Position numbers and translations under genes: made by a program. A stretch of 64,000 nucleotides of DNA from Wukongibacter sp050859025 (GTDB taxonomy: Bacteria; Bacillota; Clostridia; Peptostreptococcales; Caminicellaceae), in NCBI RefSeq assembly GCF_050859025.1, contig NZ_CP138200.1, forward strand, positions 310,001-374,000, in the 5' to 3' direction. Below, piece after piece: positions 34,668 through 44,269 of the stretch (its first letter is position 1; every line of letters begins with the position of its first letter). A model generated the notes under the pieces. The model was not told where the DNA came from. It saw only the letters and a program-made list of their open reading frames with translations, and did not search any database.

Positions 34668-34748
34668 TATCTCTAATAACTTTATAGAGATAAGTAATAT
34701 GACTCAAAAATAAATAAAAATTCCTATGCAGAGGATGCATAAGAATTT
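34668..34748 (-). terminator. Two hairpins downstream of the HD-GYP gene
   Basis: TTATCTCT/AGAGATAA at 34668-34693 and AAATTC.TATGC/GCATA.GAATTT at 34718-34748. The latter, about 50 bp past the HD-GYP stop, has A-rich plus-strand flanks that read as T on the minus strand and is the likely terminator. Confidence 0.55.
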
Positions 34749-34796
34749 TTAAGAGAGGAATGAATATAATATTGAGATCAGCCCTTAGCAACTGAC

Positions 34797-35453
34797 TCAA
34801 TCGGATATGTAGGAATTTAAAACATCATAAACGTATTCAAATATATTTCTATCTATTTTTTTACCTGCCATTTCATACATTACATCCATAGGCTGTGCCA
34901 CTGGATGGGGTCTGTATACCCGGGGATGGATAATGGCTTCAAATATGTCGGCAATGGTTATGATTCTACTTAGAACAGGAATCTCATTTGCCTTAAGGCC
35001 ATCTGGATAACCAGAGCCGTCATAGTTTTCATGATGATGTCTTATGACCTTCGCCTTTTTCCTTATTCCAGGTTTATCACTGTTTTTCATAATGTTAAGA
35101 TAGATACTTTCAGAATATATTGAATGGAGCTTCATTACTTCAAACTCTTCTTCTGTTAGTTTTCCGGGCTTAAAAAGGATTTCCTCGGGAATATTACTTT
35201 TGCCTATATCATGGAGCAGTGCAAGCTCATATGTAGTTTCAATTTCTTCTTCAATTAATCCTAAAGCTACAGCAATTTTAGAAGCTATAGCAGCAACATT
35301 ATGACTATGTAGGAAAGTTTGCATTGAAAAATCATTTGTAGTACTCAAAAAGGAGGGATAAAAGCAAGCATTGCTTCTAAGCGTTATAAGCTTATCCATT
35401 TGAGGTACTATTGCTTCAGATGGATTAATCATTTGAGTCAGTCCGTTGAGCAT
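34797..35453 (-). CDS. HD-GYP-domain phosphohydrolase
   Basis: 218 aa: a short N-terminal segment and an HD-GYP domain. Visible are the HSHNVAAIASKIAVALGL first-His helix, LLHDIGKSNIPEEIL, HHHENYDGSGYPDGL and SRIITIADIFEAI. The family hydrolyses cyclic-di-GMP. The usual DALxxxRPYR is EAIIHPRVYR here, a modest departure. No receiver or PAS domain is attached. A diguanylate cyclase scrap lies 1.4 kb away at 36849. Confidence 0.88.
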   Translation of the reverse strand: MLNGLTQMINPSEAIVPQMDKLITLRSNACFYPSFLSTTNDFSMQTFLHSHNVAAIASKIAVALGLIEEEIETTYELALLHDIGKSNIPEEILFKPGKLTEEEFEVMKLHSIYSESIYLNIMKNSDKPGIRKKAKVIRHHHENYDGSGYPDGLKANEIPVLSRIITIADIFEAIIHPRVYRPHPVAQPMDVMYEMAGKKIDRNIFEYVYDVLNSYISD

Positions 35454-35696
35454 TTTTACACTCCCTAACTGTTAAATATATATATGTAGTATATTTCAAT
35501 TATATATTCTAAATTTTACCCGCATGTTATATTTATGTAAATTTTTTTCCATGAATTTGTAGAATTATATAGCATTTCGAAATAATAATTTTTTTGAAAA
35601 GGTTAAGCTTGAAAAAGGGAACAAATGTTTGTTACAATTATATTGTAATTAATTAAACTTGAAGTCTGTTAAGATCATATATGGGGTGAAATACGT

Positions 35697-36749
35697 ATGG
35701 AAAGAAAAATTATTCATGTTGATTTGGATGCCTTTTTTGCTTCTGTAGAGGTAATAGATGACCCGAGCCTTAAGGGAAAACCCGTAATAGTTGGAGGTGT
35801 AAGTAGTAGGGGAGTTGTATGTACATGCTCCTATGAAGCTAGGAAGTATGGGGTTCATTCTGCTATGCCAGGATTTATGGCGAAGAAGAGATGTCCTCAT
35901 GGAATATTTCTTCCAGTAAGGCATTGGAGGTATAGCGAAGTATCCAGAGAGGTTTTCAAGATATTTTATGAATTAACGGATAGAGTAGAGCCCTTATCTA
36001 TAGATGAAGCCTTTCTAGATATTACCCATATGGACGAAGATCCTTTAGACGTAGCTCATCTCATAAAAGAGAGGGTTATGAAGGAAACTGGGCTGACAAT
36101 ATCCGTTGGGATTTCCTACAATAAATTTTTAGCAAAGCTTGCTTCGGATTGGAATAAACCAGATGGAATAAAGGTCATATCCAAGGAGATGATTCCAGAT
36201 ATATTAAGACCCTTATCGATTAAAAAGGTCTACGGAATAGGCAGAAAGTCTGCTGAAAAGCTAAAAAGTATTGGTATTTTCACCATAGATGATTTACTTA
36301 GACTTCCTAAGGAATACCTTGAAGAGTTTTTTGGAAAGTATGGAAATGAGATATATGATAGAATTCGTGGGATAGATAATAGGATGGTAAAGCCCAGTAG
36401 AGAAAGGAAATCAATAGGTCGTGAGACAACCCTAGCCGAGGATTCTAGTGATAAAGAGCATCTTAGAAAATATTTACTCAGATTTTCGAAAAATGTTTCG
36501 GAAACCTTAGTGAGTAAAGGCATATTGACCAAGACCATTACCGTTAAGATTAAAACTTCAAATTTTCAAAGTCATACAAAAAGTAGGACTATCTATGATT
36601 ATATAAATTCATATGAGCAGATATATAGCATTGCTTCTGATATTTTAGATGAAATTGAATTAGAAGATGAAATAAGGCTTATAGGATTAACGGTGGCAAA
36701 CCTATCTCAAAATGAAGCTAAACAGTTATCATTTTTCGATAATAAATAG
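35697..36749 (+). CDS. dinB: DNA polymerase IV (Y family)
   Basis: 350 aa, full length. Motifs: HVDLDAFFASVEV (catalytic Asp), CSYEARKYGV, SIDEAFLDIT (catalytic Asp-Glu), the thumb helix-hairpin-helix VYGIGRKSAEKL, and a C-terminal end LSFFDNK close to the clamp-binding motif QLSFF. Translesion and mutagenic DNA synthesis. Ribosome site GGGG before the ATG. No LexA box identified by eye. The last ten codons overlap the terminator. Confidence 0.95.
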   Translation: MERKIIHVDLDAFFASVEVIDDPSLKGKPVIVGGVSSRGVVCTCSYEARKYGVHSAMPGFMAKKRCPHGIFLPVRHWRYSEVSREVFKIFYELTDRVEPLSIDEAFLDITHMDEDPLDVAHLIKERVMKETGLTISVGISYNKFLAKLASDWNKPDGIKVISKEMIPDILRPLSIKKVYGIGRKSAEKLKSIGIFTIDDLLRLPKEYLEEFFGKYGNEIYDRIRGIDNRMVKPSRERKSIGRETTLAEDSSDKEHLRKYLLRFSKNVSETLVSKGILTKTITVKIKTSNFQSHTKSRTIYDYINSYEQIYSIASDILDEIELEDEIRLIGLTVANLSQNEAKQLSFFDNK

Positions 36750-36772
36750 AAAATGATGACTGTTAGCTTTTT
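36716..36772 (+). terminator. Terminator overlapping the 3' end of dinB
   Basis: An imperfect ~19-bp stem (AGCTAAACAGTTATCATTTT with its complement) whose left arm lies inside the dinB coding sequence, then six T. Confidence 0.8.
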
Positions 36773-36848
36773 TATTGCTGTATAAAAGGCAATATGAAAT
36801 TGTAATAGTATGATATTTAAAAAATAAAGAGATAGATGTATCATAAAT

Positions 36849-36929
36849 GTGGCAAAAACTCTGGAAGGTACTATTAAAAGAGCTACTGATTTTGTTGCAA
36901 GATATGGTGGAGAGTATAGTTTAAGATAA
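36849..36929 (+). pseudogene. Scrap of a GGDEF (diguanylate cyclase) gene
   Basis: 26 codons: VAKTLEGTIKRATDFVARYG, then GEYSLR and a stop. The ATDFVARYGGE core is the start of the GGDEF/GGEEF signature block (RxxDFVARYGGEEF). Nothing of the gene remains on either side. Possibly a deletion remnant. Confidence 0.5.
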
Positions 36930-37370
36930 TCAGGTGATAGTACCTTGAACCAGCTCTTTTAAGCCCTTTTCGAATTTTTTATTATCCTCTGCTTTCCTTT
37001 TCTTTGGGTTAGATGTTCTTCCACCAGCTCGCCTTACCTTTTGCGATAAATATCTCTGAAATAACAATCTATCCATATTGTCATTTGTATATATAAGCCC
37101 ATTTTGATTTATTGCATGGGCATCCTTAGATAAGGCCATAGTAGCAACACCATAATCCTGAGTAACAATAATATCTCCCTTTGTTGTATTGTTAATCAGG
37201 GCAAAATCTGCGGAGTCATATCCCTTTCCTACAACTACAACCTTTGAATATCCATCATCAATCAAATGACTAGTATCGGTAAACATTATTACGGGCAGCC
37301 CATATTCCTTTGCGATTCTTACTATGATACTTTTCACTGGACACCCATCGGCATCAACAAGAATTTTCAT
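36930..37370 (-). CDS. DUF188 (YaiI/YqxD) family protein
   Basis: 146 aa with the family opening MKILVDADGCPVKSIIVRIA, the ADFALINNT and VTQDYGVATMAL segments and the basic C-terminal TSNPKKRKAED. Fold expected to be PIN/NYN-like; the function is not established. GGAG lies upstream of the start. It lies 16 bp after a nitroreductase gene and is probably co-transcribed. Confidence 0.9.
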   Translation of the reverse strand: MKILVDADGCPVKSIIVRIAKEYGLPVIMFTDTSHLIDDGYSKVVVVGKGYDSADFALINNTTKGDIIVTQDYGVATMALSKDAHAINQNGLIYTNDNMDRLLFQRYLSQKVRRAGGRTSNPKKRKAEDNKKFEKGLKELVQGTIT

Positions 37371-37386
37371 ATTATAGTCTCCTTAT

Positions 37387-37929
37387 TTAATACTTATTAT
37401 AACTCCTTATGCTATCCAAATCCTTTCTAATTTTCTTTCTTGGCGGGTTATTTTCATGATAACCAAGGGCGATTACCAAGGCAACCTTCTCCTTTTTGGG
37501 AATTCCAAGAAGCTCTTTTATCTTTTTTTCGTTAAACCATCCTAGGATACAAGTTCCAAGACCCTCCTCTACAGCTTGAAGACAAAAATTTTCAGCGGCT
37601 ATTCCGATATCAATAAGCTGGTAGGGAATGTCTTTCATCATTCCTCCAAACTTTGAGCCTAAATTTCTATTCTCTGATATAATGACTGCAAAGGCAGGAG
37701 CTGTCATAGTAAACTTGTTAAAGGAAATGAGCTTATTAAAGGTTGCTTCCGCCAGCCTTGGTGTGAGATCAGGATCATCAACAATTATAAACCTCCAAGG
37801 CTGAGAATTGCATGCAGAAGGAGAAAGACGAACCGCTTCTATACAACGGTCAATTTTTTCTCGTTCAACCCTCTTATTAATATACTTTCTTATACTCTCA
37901 CGCTTTTTCAATAGTTCTAACAAAAACAT
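37387..37929 (-). CDS. Nitroreductase-family flavoprotein
   Basis: 180 aa: the FMN-binding pattern KRESIRKYINKRVEREKIDR, SPSACNSQPWRFIIV, and the C-terminal AVEEGLGTCILGWF plus VALVIALGYHENNPPRK. The start is set at ATG 37929, six bases after GGAGG; the ATG two codons earlier touches that site. The electron acceptor is unknown. Confidence 0.88.
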   Translation of the reverse strand: MFLLELLKKRESIRKYINKRVEREKIDRCIEAVRLSPSACNSQPWRFIIVDDPDLTPRLAEATFNKLISFNKFTMTAPAFAVIISENRNLGSKFGGMMKDIPYQLIDIGIAAENFCLQAVEEGLGTCILGWFNEKKIKELLGIPKKEKVALVIALGYHENNPPRKKIRKDLDSIRSYNKY

Positions 37930-38166
37930 AACCATCCTCCAATTGATTTAATAATATACTTTATATTTATTATAAGCGAAATATATGATAATTTGTGAGA
38001 TAATTACATGTTACAGTTTTAAATCCATCTGGATACCAATATTCAAAATCATTTATAAATAATCTTTTTTGCAAAAAAATATTATTTATACATATTATTA
38101 CATTCTTCTCAAAAAAAGTATGTTATTATGTCTTTGAAATTAATTTTTCTAAGGAGAGTGATATTT

Positions 38167-39117
38167 ATGAAAAAAGTAACATCATTATCTATTGTTACGT
38201 TAATGGTGCTTATAGTTTTTACCACATCTTTCGCTGGTGCTACAGATAATATAGTAAAACTAGACGATTCAAACTTTAACACTTATACTCTGGAATTTGA
38301 TAAAATTGATTCAATTATTAGTACAAATTCCAACATTAAAGCAGCAACCATTTCAGATATGAAAGCATTGAATGCTAAGAATTTAGAATTAGCTAAGCAG
38401 ATGATATTAGAATTGGATTTAGATCAATATGATATTAAAGGATTAGAAAGATATTACTTGCAACAAATCGAATTACTAATGACTGAAGAAGAATATATTT
38501 TGGATTATTCAGTATCGCTACCAAAACTTGCAAGAATGAGTTCTTCTTCAAACTCAGATGTATCTGTGAGAAGTTCATATGAGCCATTTGGGTCATATAA
38601 AGGATATGAAATGATATATACTACAAGTAGTCATACATCAACATCTAGAAAAATGAAAGAAACTAATAAGAACAAAATAGAACAATTTTTTTCTGGAACT
38701 TTATCAGTAGCTATGTGTTTCGCAAAAAACAGTATAGGAATTCCTTACTCTCTTCTAACTTCGTTTGGAGGTGAAGTTTTTTCTGATTCATGTACAGAGT
38801 ATTATGCTGTAACAGAAAAAACCGATAGATTAATATGTATCAAAGATTTAGATGAGAAATATGGTAGTGCAAGTTCATATATCCCTACTTACAAAGATCA
38901 AGAATGTGAAGCATCCGGTTATTTTATTTTCCACCCAAATGTAGTAGGTGAAGATCCACAAATATCAGAGTCAACATCCACAATATACGGTGCAACACAA
39001 TACTATAATAATTCTTCACAAACTAAAAAAAATGTATATAATCACTATAAAAGAACAAGCGATGGATATATCTTAGAGTATAGTACGCAGTCGCCTACCA
39101 TTGACTATGATAACTAA
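38167..39117 (+). CDS. Secreted protein, unrecognised
   Basis: 316 aa from ATG 38167 (AAGGAGAG upstream; an earlier in-frame ATG at 38128 has no ribosome site). Signal peptide MKKVTSLSIVTLMVLIVFTT, cleaved near SFA. A helical N-terminal pro-like part, then from ~140 a Ser/Thr/Tyr-rich domain with three to four Cys (AMCFAKN, SDSCTEYYAV, RLICIKD, QECEASG). The general style resembles the exported proteins at 21885 and 47715, with no clear homology by eye. It overlaps the next gene by 11 bp. Confidence 0.65.
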   Translation: MKKVTSLSIVTLMVLIVFTTSFAGATDNIVKLDDSNFNTYTLEFDKIDSIISTNSNIKAATISDMKALNAKNLELAKQMILELDLDQYDIKGLERYYLQQIELLMTEEEYILDYSVSLPKLARMSSSSNSDVSVRSSYEPFGSYKGYEMIYTTSSHTSTSRKMKETNKNKIEQFFSGTLSVAMCFAKNSIGIPYSLLTSFGGEVFSDSCTEYYAVTEKTDRLICIKDLDEKYGSASSYIPTYKDQECEASGYFIFHPNVVGEDPQISESTSTIYGATQYYNNSSQTKKNVYNHYKRTSDGYILEYSTQSPTIDYDN

Positions 39118-39598
39118 TAATTATTATAAAAAAATTTTTACAATAACTATTATATTGGTAATATTTCTGTATTTTATTTATTACATATCTAATGTAAATA
39201 CTTTAATGAATATTATTTGCAATTTGGATAATGACATTTCTATTACTAAAATAGATGTAACTGCATTTAATGGTTTCGATAGATATAATTATTCTTTAGT
39301 TGAAAAAAATGGTATACAGGAGTTTATTAATAAACTTAACGAAATTAAGCTATTAAAAACTATTTTTGGCGATTTATTTACTGGTAAGGTTTATACAGAC
39401 TTACACTTTGAAAATTATCTCATTAACTTATATGAGAAAAGTAGATTAGTGGCAAGCATCCAAATTATTAGAAAAGATGTAATGATAGCAGGAATGACAG
39501 ATGGTACCTATAATTATAGAATAGTTAATTATTCAAATATTGACCTTGAAATGCTATATCAATTAGCATCTAAGTATGGTGAGGTCATAAATAGATAA
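39107..39598 (+). CDS. Membrane-anchored protein, unrecognised
   Basis: 163 aa: one N-terminal helix (IFTITIILVIFLYFIYYI) and a ~125-residue outer domain (KIDVTAFNGFDRYNYSLVEK). It starts inside the end of the preceding secreted-protein gene (overlap 11 bp; TTG 39101 is another option), so the pair is coupled. A partner or protection role for the secreted protein is possible, but only an inference. A terminator follows. Confidence 0.6.
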   Translation: MITNNYYKKIFTITIILVIFLYFIYYISNVNTLMNIICNLDNDISITKIDVTAFNGFDRYNYSLVEKNGIQEFINKLNEIKLLKTIFGDLFTGKVYTDLHFENYLINLYEKSRLVASIQIIRKDVMIAGMTDGTYNYRIVNYSNIDLEMLYQLASKYGEVINR

Positions 39599-39691
39599 AA
39601 TGATTCTCTATTAATTTCAACATGAAAAAGTTTTTATTATAGTGAACTTTATAAGGTGTACCGCTAACTAGAACAACGGTGACTTTCAAGT

Positions 39692-39742
39692 AAAATAGTA
39701 CGTTAAAAACTAGTAATAGTATGGTCTTTAACGTACTATTTT
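39692..39742 (+). terminator. Terminator after the secreted/anchored pair
   Basis: AAAATAGTACGTTAAA/TTTAACGTACTATTTT (about 16 bp) around a ~19-base loop; the right arm ends in a T-run. Confidence 0.8.
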
Positions 39743-39805
39743 GTTACGTTTACATATTAACGACTATGTTACTAACATTTTTTGGTGGAAGTTGACTATA
39801 TATAA

Positions 39806-39834
39806 TTGACTTTAAAAAAAAAGACTATTATAAT
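39806..39834 (+). promoter_or_regulatory. Sigma-A promoter of the RND efflux operon
   Basis: TTGACT, 17-base A-rich spacer, TATAAT, positioned about 85 bp before the adaptor gene. The operator-like palindrome begins 8 bases downstream of the -10. Confidence 0.85.
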
Positions 39835-39842
39835 AGAACCAG

Positions 39843-39856
39843 ACTGACTGGTCAGT
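39843..39856 (+). promoter_or_regulatory. TetR-type operator
   Basis: ACTGACTGGTCAGT, a 6-bp dyad with a 2-base centre, overlaps the expected transcription start. A related half-site AGACTGACC follows at about 39867. The downstream tetR at 44484 is the likely binder, giving repression lifted by pump substrates (inference). Confidence 0.7.
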
Positions 39857-39917
39857 TCTAACATAAGACTGACCCATAGCATCGATATTTAAAACATGAT
39901 AGGATGGAGGGAAAAAA

Positions 39918-41057
39918 ATGAAGAAAAAAATAGTAGCTTTACTTGTAGCAATTATATTATTGACTACCATGATTATGGTCGGTTGTGGAGGAAAGAAAGG
40001 TCCCGCTCCCGAGGCGACAGCTAATAAACAAGAGGATTATACTCCCGTAGCAATTGAGGAAACACAAACAAGAACTATATCGAATGAAATAGTCTTTAGT
40101 GGTAAAGTACATGCAGATAAGGAAGTTATGATCTTACCAGAGGTTCCAGGGAAAGTTGTCAAAATCAATGGTTACCTTGGAACTAGAGTAGAGAAAAATT
40201 CCGTTTTATTTACACTTGATAAGGATGATATACAAAAGCAAGTTGCCAAAGCAAAAAAGGCAGCGGAGGCTTCTAAAGCAAACTACCAGAAAACAAAGGA
40301 AAGTATTCAAAATGCAGAGCTTAACCTTGATAGAACTAAAGAGCTTTATGACCAAGGAGCTGTTTCGAAGAATCAATATGAGCAGGCTCAGCTAGCTGCT
40401 TCAAGTACATCATTAGATGCTGTAAAGGCTCAATATGAGCAAACACAACTTGCCTATGAGCAGGCCTTAGATAGCCTTAAAGATACATCAGTTAAATCCC
40501 CAATATCAGGAATCATATCTGAAGTGAATATTGAAGAAGGCGAAATGGCTTCAAATGCTCAGCCTGCAATGACAATTATAGATATGGATAAAGTATATGT
40601 GGAGATAAACGTTACAGAAAATGTTATAAATGACCTATATTTAGATCAGGAAGTGACGCTAGAGCTGGCGGCAGCCAATAATAATGTTGTGGGTAAGATA
40701 GACAGATTAAGTCCGGCCGCAGATTCTAAGACACAGCTATATCCCGTTAGGATATACATAGAAAATAGCGAGCACAAAATAAAGCCAGGAATGTTTGCAA
40801 AGATTAAATTAAATACCGATGTAAAGGAAAATGTTATAGCGGTAAAGAGTGAAGCCGTTGTACAAAAAGATAATAAGTTAGTCGTGTATGTAGTAGAAGA
40901 TAACAAAGCCATAGAAAAAGAAGTAACAATTGGACTTGATACAGGAATCTATGTAGAAATTGTTCAGGGGATAAATGTAGGTGAAAGTATAATAGTAAAG
41001 GGACAGAATTATGTTGAGAATGATTCAATAGTAAAGGTAGTTAGAGGTGATGAATAA
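39918..41057 (+). CDS. RND efflux adaptor (membrane fusion lipoprotein)
   Basis: 379 aa. A lipobox MVGC near residue 23 makes it a lipoprotein on the outer face of the membrane. Layout: lipoyl-like halves (VFSGKVHADKEVMILPEVPG ... DTSVKSPISGIISEVNIEEG), an alpha-hairpin coiled coil between them, beta-barrel and membrane-proximal domains. AGGATGGAGGG precedes the ATG. The stop overlaps the pump gene start (ATGA-type), so the two are coupled. Confidence 0.92.
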   Translation: MKKKIVALLVAIILLTTMIMVGCGGKKGPAPEATANKQEDYTPVAIEETQTRTISNEIVFSGKVHADKEVMILPEVPGKVVKINGYLGTRVEKNSVLFTLDKDDIQKQVAKAKKAAEASKANYQKTKESIQNAELNLDRTKELYDQGAVSKNQYEQAQLAASSTSLDAVKAQYEQTQLAYEQALDSLKDTSVKSPISGIISEVNIEEGEMASNAQPAMTIIDMDKVYVEINVTENVINDLYLDQEVTLELAAANNNVVGKIDRLSPAADSKTQLYPVRIYIENSEHKIKPGMFAKIKLNTDVKENVIAVKSEAVVQKDNKLVVYVVEDNKAIEKEVTIGLDTGIYVEIVQGINVGESIIVKGQNYVENDSIVKVVRGDE

Positions 41058-44000
41058 TGAATCTGTCAAAAATAGCTGTTAAAAGACCCGTTACAATAGC
41101 TATGATTACACTTGTTGTAATCATTTTAGGATTTGTATCTCTAAGCAAGCTACCTATTGACCTATTTCCAGAAATAGAAGTACCAGTGGCGATTGTTTCT
41201 ACATCATATAGCGGTGTAGGATCTCAGGAAATAGAGGAATTGATATCAAAACCTATTGAAGAAGCTGTTGCGACGGTTAATGATATAAAAAATATAAGTT
41301 CTATATCCTCAGAGAGCAGTTCTATTGTTATTGTAGAATTTGCCTATGGAACGGATATGGATTTTGCTTCATTGGAAATGAGAGAAAAGGTAGATATGGT
41401 AAAGGGAATGTTACCCGATGATGCCAACGAGCCTATGGTTTTAAAAATCGACCCAAATGCATTTCCGATTATTGAATTGGCATTATCTAACGGTGGAGAT
41501 TTAGCAAAGCTTCAAGTAATAGCAGAAGATACGATTCAACCAAGAATTGAAAGATTATCAGGAGTTGCTTCTGTCAATGTTTCAGGAGGGTATGAAAATG
41601 AGATTGAGATAGTAGTCAATGAAGAGAAGTTAAGGGGCTATGGTCTTACAATAGATAATTTAGCAGGGATATTAAGGGCAGAAAATCTCAATTTACCCGG
41701 CGGACAGGTAAGAAAAGGAAAACAGGAGCTAACCATTAGAACAATGGGAGAATTTGGATCACTTGAAGAAATAAGAAATCTTCCAATCACTCTTCCCGGC
41801 GGTGGAATTGTTTACTTATTTGATATAGCAGATGTTAATATGAAATATAAGGACGTAGAAGCAATAGTTAAAACTAACGGTAAGGATAGTATAAATATTT
41901 CAATACAAAAGCAATCAGGAACTAATACAGTTCAAGTTGCTGATAAAATTAATGAAGAGATAGAAAAGCTTAAAGAAGAATTTAAAGATTTAGAAATAAC
42001 CGTAGTTATGGACCAATCTGAGTTTATTAAACAATCAATAAATAACGTTATTAAAAATGCGATGGTAGGTGCGGTTTTAGCCGTAGTAATACTTTATTTG
42101 TTCTTAAGAAATATAAGAACTACTTTTATTATAGGAACAGCGATACCAATTTCTGTTATAGCTACATTTGTATTGATTTACTTTAACGGGATAACCCTAA
42201 ATATGATGACACTTGGTGGTTTAGCACTAGGGGTAGGTATGCTGGTAGACAATGCTATAGTTGTACTTGAAAACATCTATAGATATATGCAGGATGGCTA
42301 TTCAAGAAAGGATGCGGCCATCAACGGAGCCAAGGAAGTAGGTATGGCAGTTACTGCCTCTACTCTTACTACAGTAGCAGTATTTCTTCCAATGGTATTT
42401 GTTGAAGGAATTACAGCAATATTATTTAGAGAATTTTCATTAACGGTAACAATGTCACTTGTAGCTTCATTGGTAGTTTCATTAACCCTTATACCTATGC
42501 TTTGTTCTAAGTTTCTCAGGGTAGATGAAATGCAGGGAAAAGAGCATCATGGTAGATTTAGGATTTTTGACTTTATATATGATTCCTTTGATAAGGTATT
42601 TACTAGACTGGAATCTAGATACAAGAAAATATTGAAATGGGCCTTAGGTCATAGAAAATCAACAGTGGGTATAGCTATTGTTATATTTATAGTTAGTATG
42701 GGATCTATAGGAATGGTTGGTACAGAATTTTTCCCTACTACTGATGAAGGAGAGTTTTCAGTAAACATTTCTTTGCCAGAGGGTTCAGAGCTTGAAAATA
42801 CTAATGAAATAGTGTTGGAGATAGAAGATAAGATTCAGAGTATTGAGGAGTTAGATACTGTATTTTCTAAAGTTGGAGCAACTGGAGGAAGGCTTTCAGA
42901 AAGCACTAGCTCAAATACGGCTACAGTAAATGTGGTCCTTAAGGATTTAGAAGATAGAAAAAGAAGCACCGAGGAAGTAGCCGATGAGGTAAGAGCTATG
43001 GTAAGGGATATTCCGGGAGCGGAAATCAGAGTAACAATTTCATCCAGAGGTATGGGTGGTGGAGGCGGTGCCCCAATATCCATTGATATCAAGGGTGATG
43101 ATATAGATGCTTTAGGAGAAATTGGAAATGATCTAGAGAAGAGAATTGAAGCTGTAGAAGGAACTAGAGAAGTTGAAAATAGTTTAGGTGATGGTATTCC
43201 AGAGGTTCAAATCAGAATAGATAGAGAAAATGCTTCTCAATATGGATTAACGGCATCACAAATTGCATCTTCAGTAAAGGGAAAAATTTCGGGACAAATC
43301 GCTACAAAATATAAGTTTGATGGAGAAGAAATCGACGTAACCATCAAGGGAGATGCTATATTCAAGGAAAGTATATCCAATTTAGGTCAGACATCTGTAA
43401 AATCCCCTATGGGAATTGATGTTCCTCTAAATCAGATAGCAGAGATTGCTATAGATAGAGGTCCAATTACTATTAATAGAGATAACCAAGAAAGGGTTGT
43501 CAGTGTTACAAGTTATATTTCCGGTAGGGACTTAGGAAGTATTACAAAGGATATTGAAAATATACTATCTGAGTATCCGATGCCAAAAGGATACAGCTAT
43601 GAGATCGGTGGGCAAAATAAGGATATGCAGGAATCCTTTAAGGATTTATTTACGGCACTTTTACTTGCTGTAGTATTGGTGTACATGGTTATTGCATCTC
43701 AGTTTGAATCCTTAATCCATCCATTTACGATTATGTTTTCAGTTCCATTAGCATTATCGGGAGGTATATTTGGACTCTTTATTACAGGAAGGTCTTTAAG
43801 TGTACCTGGTTTTATAGGAATTATAATGTTAGCCGGTATAGTAGTAAATAATGCTATTGTTTTGGTTGACTATGTGAATACACGCAGAAAGTCTGGAGAA
43901 GATAGAAAAGAAGCTATTATTAATGCTGGACCAATAAGACTAAGACCGATACTTATGACTACATTAACTACTGCTTTAGGGTTGTTGCCATTAGCCCTTG

Positions 44001-44170
44001 GAATAGGAGAGGGTGCAGAAACTCAAGCACCAATGGCTACCGTTGTTATAGGAGGACTACTTCTTTCAACCCTATTGACACTTGTATTTATACCAGTGCT
44101 TTATACAATCTTTGATGATCTAAATAGTTTTATAAAGAGAAAGATCTTAAGGAGAGAAACGGTTATATAG
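41057..44170 (+). CDS. RND-family multidrug-type efflux pump
   Basis: 1037 aa, twelve membrane helices in two halves, each with a large extracellular loop. The N-terminal IAVKRPVTIAMITLVVIILG, the proton-relay helix LGVGMLVDNAIVVLENIYRY (Asp-Asn instead of Asp-Asp) and the second-half GIIMLAGIVVNNAIVLVDYV are family hallmarks. The periplasmic loop has a GMGGGGGAP run. The stop codon TAG is supplied by a family-2 mobile element inserted at the 3' end, so the last residues may differ from relatives. Regulated by the TetR site upstream (inference). Confidence 0.95.
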   Translation: MNLSKIAVKRPVTIAMITLVVIILGFVSLSKLPIDLFPEIEVPVAIVSTSYSGVGSQEIEELISKPIEEAVATVNDIKNISSISSESSSIVIVEFAYGTDMDFASLEMREKVDMVKGMLPDDANEPMVLKIDPNAFPIIELALSNGGDLAKLQVIAEDTIQPRIERLSGVASVNVSGGYENEIEIVVNEEKLRGYGLTIDNLAGILRAENLNLPGGQVRKGKQELTIRTMGEFGSLEEIRNLPITLPGGGIVYLFDIADVNMKYKDVEAIVKTNGKDSINISIQKQSGTNTVQVADKINEEIEKLKEEFKDLEITVVMDQSEFIKQSINNVIKNAMVGAVLAVVILYLFLRNIRTTFIIGTAIPISVIATFVLIYFNGITLNMMTLGGLALGVGMLVDNAIVVLENIYRYMQDGYSRKDAAINGAKEVGMAVTASTLTTVAVFLPMVFVEGITAILFREFSLTVTMSLVASLVVSLTLIPMLCSKFLRVDEMQGKEHHGRFRIFDFIYDSFDKVFTRLESRYKKILKWALGHRKSTVGIAIVIFIVSMGSIGMVGTEFFPTTDEGEFSVNISLPEGSELENTNEIVLEIEDKIQSIEELDTVFSKVGATGGRLSESTSSNTATVNVVLKDLEDRKRSTEEVADEVRAMVRDIPGAEIRVTISSRGMGGGGGAPISIDIKGDDIDALGEIGNDLEKRIEAVEGTREVENSLGDGIPEVQIRIDRENASQYGLTASQIASSVKGKISGQIATKYKFDGEEIDVTIKGDAIFKESISNLGQTSVKSPMGIDVPLNQIAEIAIDRGPITINRDNQERVVSVTSYISGRDLGSITKDIENILSEYPMPKGYSYEIGGQNKDMQESFKDLFTALLLAVVLVYMVIASQFESLIHPFTIMFSVPLALSGGIFGLFITGRSLSVPGFIGIIMLAGIVVNNAIVLVDYVNTRRKSGEDRKEAIINAGPIRLRPILMTTLTTALGLLPLALGIGEGAETQAPMATVVIGGLLLSTLLTLVFIPVLYTIFDDLNSFIKRKILRRETVI

Positions 44171-44269
44171 AGATTCCAGTGAAAACATTAATTTATACAT
44201 ATCAAAAATCTCTAGAAATATTGGATATTCTGGTATGTATAAATTAAGCTTCACTTGGAACTCTCTATA
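44166..44269. mobile_element. Family-2 hairpin element, copy 2 (at the RND stop codon)
   Basis: 104 bp from TATAGAGATTCC to CTCTATA, with internal arms AATTTATACATATCAAAA and GTATGTATAAATTAAGC. Its TATAG start provides the TAG stop of the pump gene. It is followed head-to-tail by copy 3, sharing the TA. Confidence 0.85.
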
